Of a stretch of DNA of 64,000 bases, positions 60,512 through 64,000 are shown one piece after another. The position numbers and the translations under genes are program-made. The stretch spans positions 1,528,001-1,592,000 of the forward strand of contig CAKNFP010000001.1 of NCBI GenBank assembly GCA_930633525.1. The letters are read 5' to 3'. Below the pieces are notes generated by a model. That model worked only from the letters and a program-made list of their open reading frames with translations, made no database searches and was not told where the DNA came from. Source of the DNA: Hyphomicrobiales bacterium. GTDB lineage: Bacteria; Pseudomonadota; Alphaproteobacteria; Rhizobiales; Beijerinckiaceae. Numbering within the stretch: position 1 is the stretch's first letter; each line of letters starts with the position of its first letter.

Positions 60512-62284
60512 TCACGGCGTAGCGGTGAGTGTCGGCGCAGGCCGGGCCCCGGCCGCCCCTGCCGGTTGCATGATCCGGGACAGGGCCGCGGCGGCATCGA
60601 CGAGGCCTGCCCCGAACATGTGGTCGTGACCCTTGGGGCCGAGGTCTCGCGCTGTCGTGGTGAGCGCCGCGCGTAACTCCGCCGCCGTCAGTTCGGTCCG
60701 CGTCTCCCGCAGGAGGGCGGCGGTTCCGCTGACATAGGCCGCTGCGAATGAGGTGCCTGACGATTGTTCATAGGCGCCCCCGGGAATGGGGACGAGGATA
60801 TCGACGCCTGGCGCTGCGGCCGCCACGTGCGGCCCTATCGCCGCCTTGTCGTAGATACGCGTCTCCACATCGACGGCCGTGACGGCGATAACGTCAGGAT
60901 GAGCCGCCGGGAAGGCAGGTGCCGCCTTTGGTCCGCCATTGCCGGCTGCAGCGATGAGCAGGAGGCCACGCTGGCTGCTTGCCCTGAGTGCGCGGGAGAG
61001 AAGCGCGTCACGCGGGCCGGCGAAGCTGAGATTGGCGATATCGGCATTATGGTTCACCGCTGTGTCGAGGCCGCTCACGACGTCGAGGCTGGTGCCGCTC
61101 GCGCCGTCGCCGGATTCGCTGAAGGCGTCGATGCCGAGGATGCTGACAGCAGGGGCTGCGCCGATCATGCGGGCGTGGGCGGCGATGATGCCTGCGATGC
61201 CCGTGCCATGGGGAGAAGGCTTGCGCGCGCTTGACTGAGGCGCGAGGCTACCGGCGAGCTCGGGATGGGCACCGTCGATCGCCGAATCGATGACCGCCAC
61301 GGTGACGCCCTTGCCCTGCGCGATGGCCTGCGCCGGGCGAAGCTTCAGGGCTTCCAGTGCATATTGCAAGCTTGCGAGATCGGTCGAATCCCCGACGGAT
61401 GACGCGGCAGTGGTCGTGTTCGCTCCTGCCGCGGTCGGCGCGGGCTGTTCGTCCCGCAGGGCGCTGTCCTGCTGCAGGCGAAAGATATGGTTGGGCTGGG
61501 CGCTCGCCACGCGCTGGTCGGCGGCGAGAGCGCGTACCATCGCGAGGACGGTCTGGCCACGCGGCAGGCGGGCGCGGATGATCGTCACGCCGAGCAGATT
61601 GATCGGCCGGCGTTCCAGCACTGTGAGATTGAAGCGTTGCGCGACCCCGTCAGCGTCTGAGGTAGCAGCGTCGGCGCTCAGCTCGAAGAGAACCTCATCA
61701 ACGACGAACTGGTCGCTGGCCGCTTGGGAGGCCGGGGATATCGGCGGCGTCGTGCGGGCAGGGGTGTTCGCCGGCGGCTTCTTTGCCGGCGGCTGCTTGA
61801 CCGCTTTCTTCGGGGGCTGTTTCGCCGGCTGCGCTGCGCGGGGACGACGCGGGCGTGATTCGGCCTCGTATCCGTCATCATCGACGTAGACCGGAGGCGG
61901 GGCAGGACGGACGAATGGTGGCGCGATGGGGCCGCCATAGAGCGGCGGGGCGCCATAGCCCGGCGGACGCCACGGACGCTCCGGCCGGCCGGGATAGCCG
62001 GGCTCTCGCGGAGGGCGGCGCGTATCATAGCCGCCGCGCGGCATCCGTTCCGGCCGCTGGTCGTAGCGCGAGGGCGTTTCGCCCGGATAGCGACCGCTCG
62101 CCTGCGCCATGAGCTGGCTGCGCCCATAGCTGGACAAGCTATCGGCCTTGGCTGTCTGCGCCAGCGCAACAAAAGCCAGGCCGGGGAAGCTGGCCAGGAT
62201 GACTAGAGCTGCCATGAACCGGGGGCTGCGCATTGTCTTTGCCCGTCGCGTTGCGGCTGGCGCCGGACTTGCTGTTCCTGTCAT
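60512..62284 (-). CDS. S8-family subtilisin-like protease with propeptide and Pro-rich region
   Basis: 590 residues from ATG 62284, preceded by GAGGAGG; the frame is open to 62317. A membrane or signal segment (about 21-45) is followed by a Pro/Arg/Tyr-rich region (about 60-185), a ferredoxin-like propeptide region (about 195-268, DEVLFELSADAATS to RVASAQPNHIFRL) and the catalytic domain: Asp333 in VAVIDSAIDGAHPEL, His359 in SPHGTGIAGI, Asn449 in AAAGNGG and Ser512 in SSGTSFAAAYVSG. It is probably exported or membrane-anchored. It lies just downstream of, and in the same direction as, the anti-sigma and sigma genes. Confidence 0.93.
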   Translation of the reverse strand: MTGTASPAPAATRRAKTMRSPRFMAALVILASFPGLAFVALAQTAKADSLSSYGRSQLMAQASGRYPGETPSRYDQRPERMPRGGYDTRRPPREPGYPGRPERPWRPPGYGAPPLYGGPIAPPFVRPAPPPVYVDDDGYEAESRPRRPRAAQPAKQPPKKAVKQPPAKKPPANTPARTTPPISPASQAASDQFVVDEVLFELSADAATSDADGVAQRFNLTVLERRPINLLGVTIIRARLPRGQTVLAMVRALAADQRVASAQPNHIFRLQQDSALRDEQPAPTAAGANTTTAASSVGDSTDLASLQYALEALKLRPAQAIAQGKGVTVAVIDSAIDGAHPELAGSLAPQSSARKPSPHGTGIAGIIAAHARMIGAAPAVSILGIDAFSESGDGASGTSLDVVSGLDTAVNHNADIANLSFAGPRDALLSRALRASSQRGLLLIAAAGNGGPKAAPAFPAAHPDVIAVTAVDVETRIYDKAAIGPHVAAAAPGVDILVPIPGGAYEQSSGTSFAAAYVSGTAALLRETRTELTAAELRAALTTTARDLGPKGHDHMFGAGLVDAAAALSRIMQPAGAAGARPAPTLTATP

Positions 62285-62320
62285 CGACGCCTCCTCTCTC
62301 GCCACGAATTCTGGCACCCT

Positions 62321-63016
62321 TCAGTTAGCCGGAACGACCAGCCGTACAACGCCCTTGGCATTGTTCAGTCGTGCCAGGCGAGCGGCCACGGCCGCGCTGT
62401 CGCCACTAACGGTGAAGCGGAGCCGAAACAGGCCGCCGGCGCGCGGCCCCTCGACAATCGATGCATTGAGTTCGGCCAGAAGCGCCGTGATCTGGTCGAG
62501 CCGCGCCGTGGGCTCAAAGGCAACGAGCACGGAATTCCCGCCCGCCACGGTGCTGCCCGGCCCGGAAGCGACCTCGTAGGTAGCGCCGGGGGTGCGCGCC
62601 GCCATCAGCGCGGCAACAACACCAGCCTGCAGGGCCACCAGCGCGGCGGCGGACAGCGCCGCGAAGGCGAGCTTTCGCGGCGTCAGCGCCCCAAGCCAGA
62701 TACCGAGTTGGTCAAGCCATGGGCTTTGGCGCGTTGGCTGTCGGGCGGCGGCGGGCGTGGGCTCAGCGTCGATCGCCGCGAACAGCTTTCCAGCCATGCG
62801 TGTCGATGGCGCGGTGATGCTTTCCGCAGCATGGATGACTTCCGCCTGATCCTCGCGGATCAGGGCAAGTTGAGCGCGCAGCCCGGCGTCAGTGGCCAGC
62901 GCCTTCTCGACGGCTGCTGTCTCAGCGGCGTCGAGGGTTCCGGCCGCATACCAGGGCAGCAGGGCCTCGATCGGTTCCGGCGCGTCGCCGGGGTGATGGG
63001 TCGTGGTTGGGCTCAT
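62321..63016 (-). CDS. Membrane anti-sigma factor (RskA-like) with periplasmic ferredoxin-like domain
   Basis: 231 residues; ATG 63016 overlaps the sigma stop (ATGA); GTG 63022 is an alternative. The N-terminal anti-sigma part (about 15-60, LLPWYAAGTLDAAETAAVEK) lacks the His/Cys zinc motif. One membrane segment (about 116-139) is followed by a periplasmic domain (about 162-231) whose pattern (NSVLVAFEPTARLDQITALL, GGLFRLRFTVSGDSAAVAAR, GVVRLVVPA) matches the strand-helix order of subtilisin propeptides, including that of the neighbouring protease. The domain may be the sensing part recognised by that protease; this is an inference. Confidence 0.85.
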   Translation of the reverse strand: MSPTTTHHPGDAPEPIEALLPWYAAGTLDAAETAAVEKALATDAGLRAQLALIREDQAEVIHAAESITAPSTRMAGKLFAAIDAEPTPAAARQPTRQSPWLDQLGIWLGALTPRKLAFAALSAAALVALQAGVVAALMAARTPGATYEVASGPGSTVAGGNSVLVAFEPTARLDQITALLAELNASIVEGPRAGGLFRLRFTVSGDSAAVAARLARLNNAKGVVRLVVPAN

Positions 63017-63573
63017 GGCCACCCCCTGTCCAATCCTGCCGCCTTGCAGAGCTCCGAGAGGCGCTTGCGCGCATGGAACATCCGCGTCTTCACCGTGTTC
63101 TCGGGAATGCCGAGAATGCGGCTGACGGCTTCGATCGGCTCCTCATGATAATAGACGAGATCCATGACCGCGCGCTGCTCAGGTGAGAGCTTGTCGAGAC
63201 ACCGGCGCATGATCGCGGCCTTGTTGATCTTCTGAGCATGGATTTCCGGCGTGTCGTCCTGGTCGGGGATTGCTTCGGCCACGCCATCGTCGAGCTGTTC
63301 CTCCCGCCGTCGGCGCATGGCGGAATAGGCCTTGTTGCGGGCCATCGCCAGGAGCCAGGTGGACAGGCTCGATCGCTGCTCGAACTGGCCAGCCTGTCGC
63401 CAGAGGTCGAGAAAGACCTCCGTCACCACATCCTCGGCAACATCCTCCCGCCCCACGAGGCGCAGGACGAAGCGGAAGACGCGCAGGTGATGAGCGGTGA
63501 AGATCGCCTGCATGGCGGCCTTGTCACCAGACACCAGCCGTTCCACCAGTTCTGCCTCGGATATCCCCGCCAT
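63013..63573 (-). CDS. ECF (RpoE-like) sigma factor
   Basis: 186 residues from ATG 63573, with GGGAAAG upstream; the frame is open to 63672. Region 2 reads VFRFVLRLVGREDVAEDVVT and FLDLWRQAGQFEQRSSLSTW followed by LLAMARNKAYSAMRRRRE. Region 4 is LDKLSPEQRAVMDLVYYHEE, IEAVSRILGIPENTVKTRMF with the ending HARKRLSELC. The gene is coupled to the anti-sigma gene by a four-base overlap and the protease gene follows. The sigma factor would direct polymerase to this operon and to other cell-envelope genes. Confidence 0.94.
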   Translation of the reverse strand: MAGISEAELVERLVSGDKAAMQAIFTAHHLRVFRFVLRLVGREDVAEDVVTEVFLDLWRQAGQFEQRSSLSTWLLAMARNKAYSAMRRRREEQLDDGVAEAIPDQDDTPEIHAQKINKAAIMRRCLDKLSPEQRAVMDLVYYHEEPIEAVSRILGIPENTVKTRMFHARKRLSELCKAAGLDRGWP

Positions 63574-63742
63574 CGTCTTTCCCGGTCGCTGCCACCGGAC
63601 AGCTCGGCGCGAGCCTGCCGCACTCTGATACCCTTGCCAATGGCTTATGCTGATCATGGGCCCGTTGACCACCTGATGATCAGGGGACGGATGGCTGTCC
63701 GCCCCCTCGTTGCTTCGTCATGTTGCACCCTGGGGCGCTTGA

Positions 63743-64000
63743 TCAATCGCAGATGGTGACGGGCCGCACCACACGGCCGACACCCCTTACAAAAATCTTG
63801 CGGTAGACCCGGTAGCAGTCCGGCCCGCTTGCGTAGGCGGTGGCGCCGGCAATCCCGATGGCGATGGGGAGGCCCGCATAGAACGCGCCGCGCGGTCCCC
63901 AGTGACCGGGGCGATGCGGACGATAGCCACCACCCCAGTGCGGGCCGGGCTTACCCGGGCCACCCCAGCCGTGGCCGCCACCATGCCCCCCACCATGCCC
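63743..64000 (-). CDS. Gly/His-rich small protein, 3' part (5' end outside window)
   Basis: A minus-strand frame runs from the window edge to TGA 63743-63745, without a start inside the window. The visible 85 residues begin with a Gly/His/Trp-rich repeat (HGGGHGGGHGWGGPGK, then GPHWGGGYRPHRPGHWGPRG) and continue with a hydrophobic segment (AFYAGLPIAIGIAGATAYA) and two Cys (GPDCYRVYR, PVTICD). It looks like a small secreted or envelope protein. It lies upstream of the sigma gene, in the same direction, with a 170-bp gap. Family not recognised. Confidence 0.7.
   Translation of the reverse strand, partial: GHGGGHGGGHGWGGPGKPGPHWGGGYRPHRPGHWGPRGAFYAGLPIAIGIAGATAYASGPDCYRVYRKIFVRGVGRVVRPVTICD

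Noticed and set aside
59401..60522. 373-codon plus-strand frame opposite the CYTH-like gene
   Set aside because: The minus-strand frame is coupled to the chromate transporter gene and has regular protein character; the plus frame does not.
1..64000. tRNA, rRNA, tmRNA, RNase P RNA, CRISPR arrays or replication origin
   Set aside because: No T-loop/anticodon arrangements, conserved RNA cores, spaced direct repeats or iteron arrays were seen.

Overview
The window is high-GC DNA. Its gene families (FecI/FecR/TonB siderophore uptake, HWE/HisKA_2 kinases, many ABC importers, bluetail-type surface protein, IS5/IS427-type transposase) point to an alphaproteobacterium, most likely of the Hyphomicrobiales (Rhizobiales). 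No rRNA, tRNA, CRISPR array or replication gene was found. The mixture of transport/catabolic islands, regulators and decayed genes looks like accessory chromosomal or megaplasmid DNA. The species cannot be fixed from the sequence alone.

Layout. (1) 1-8140: a siderophore locus: 3' end of a FecI-type sigma factor, FecR, STN-type TonB receptor, then FhuD-, FhuB- and FhuC-like ABC genes. (2) 8141-9830: a scar with the remains of a bluetail/RTX-like surface protein cut by a degenerate IS5-family transposase. (3) 9.85-25.2 kb: an oxidoreductase and detoxification island (two SDRs, DJ-1/PfpI protein plus a decayed second copy, MFS exporter, two luciferase-like monooxygenases, aldo/keto reductase, FdhF/YdeP-like molybdoenzyme), interleaved with AraC and LysR regulators. 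(4) 25.2-29.5 kb: an AraC regulator, then a three-gene phosphorelay (CHASE3 kinase, single-domain receiver, receiver-HisKA_2 kinase). (5) 29.6-40.4 kb: TauE/SafE, gamma-glutamyltransferase-like enzyme, NIPSNAP and LysR leftward; divergently cupin, FAH-family hydrolase, RidA, an RbsA/RbsC/RbsB-type ABC importer and an XRE-cupin regulator. (6) 40.4-41.25 kb: decayed genes. (7) 41.6-47.6 kb: an ABC importer with an FAD-dependent oxidoreductase and a GntR regulator, facing an OmpR-type response regulator. (8) 49.0-55.3 kb: Nudix protein, cytoplasmic sulfatase, ABC importer and divergent LacI regulator. (9) 55.5-60.3 kb: EamA transporter, VOC protein, aldo/keto reductase, split chromate transporter and a CYTH-like protein. 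(10) 60.5-64.0 kb: subtilase, anti-sigma factor, ECF sigma factor and a partial Gly/His-rich protein.

How the genes work together. The first block is a self-regulated ferri-siderophore system: the receptor signals through FecR to the sigma factor, and FhuBCD carries the ligand across the inner membrane. Three importer islands each carry their own regulator and one or more enzymes, so each looks like an import-and-degrade module for a different unidentified substrate.

The most promising new-biology candidate is the sigma/anti-sigma/subtilase locus at the right end. The predicted periplasmic domain of the anti-sigma factor resembles, in length and in its pattern of strands and helices, the propeptide region of the neighbouring subtilase. 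This suggests a circuit in which the protease recognises the anti-sigma factor as a propeptide mimic. It is an inference from reading the protein sequences, not an established relationship.
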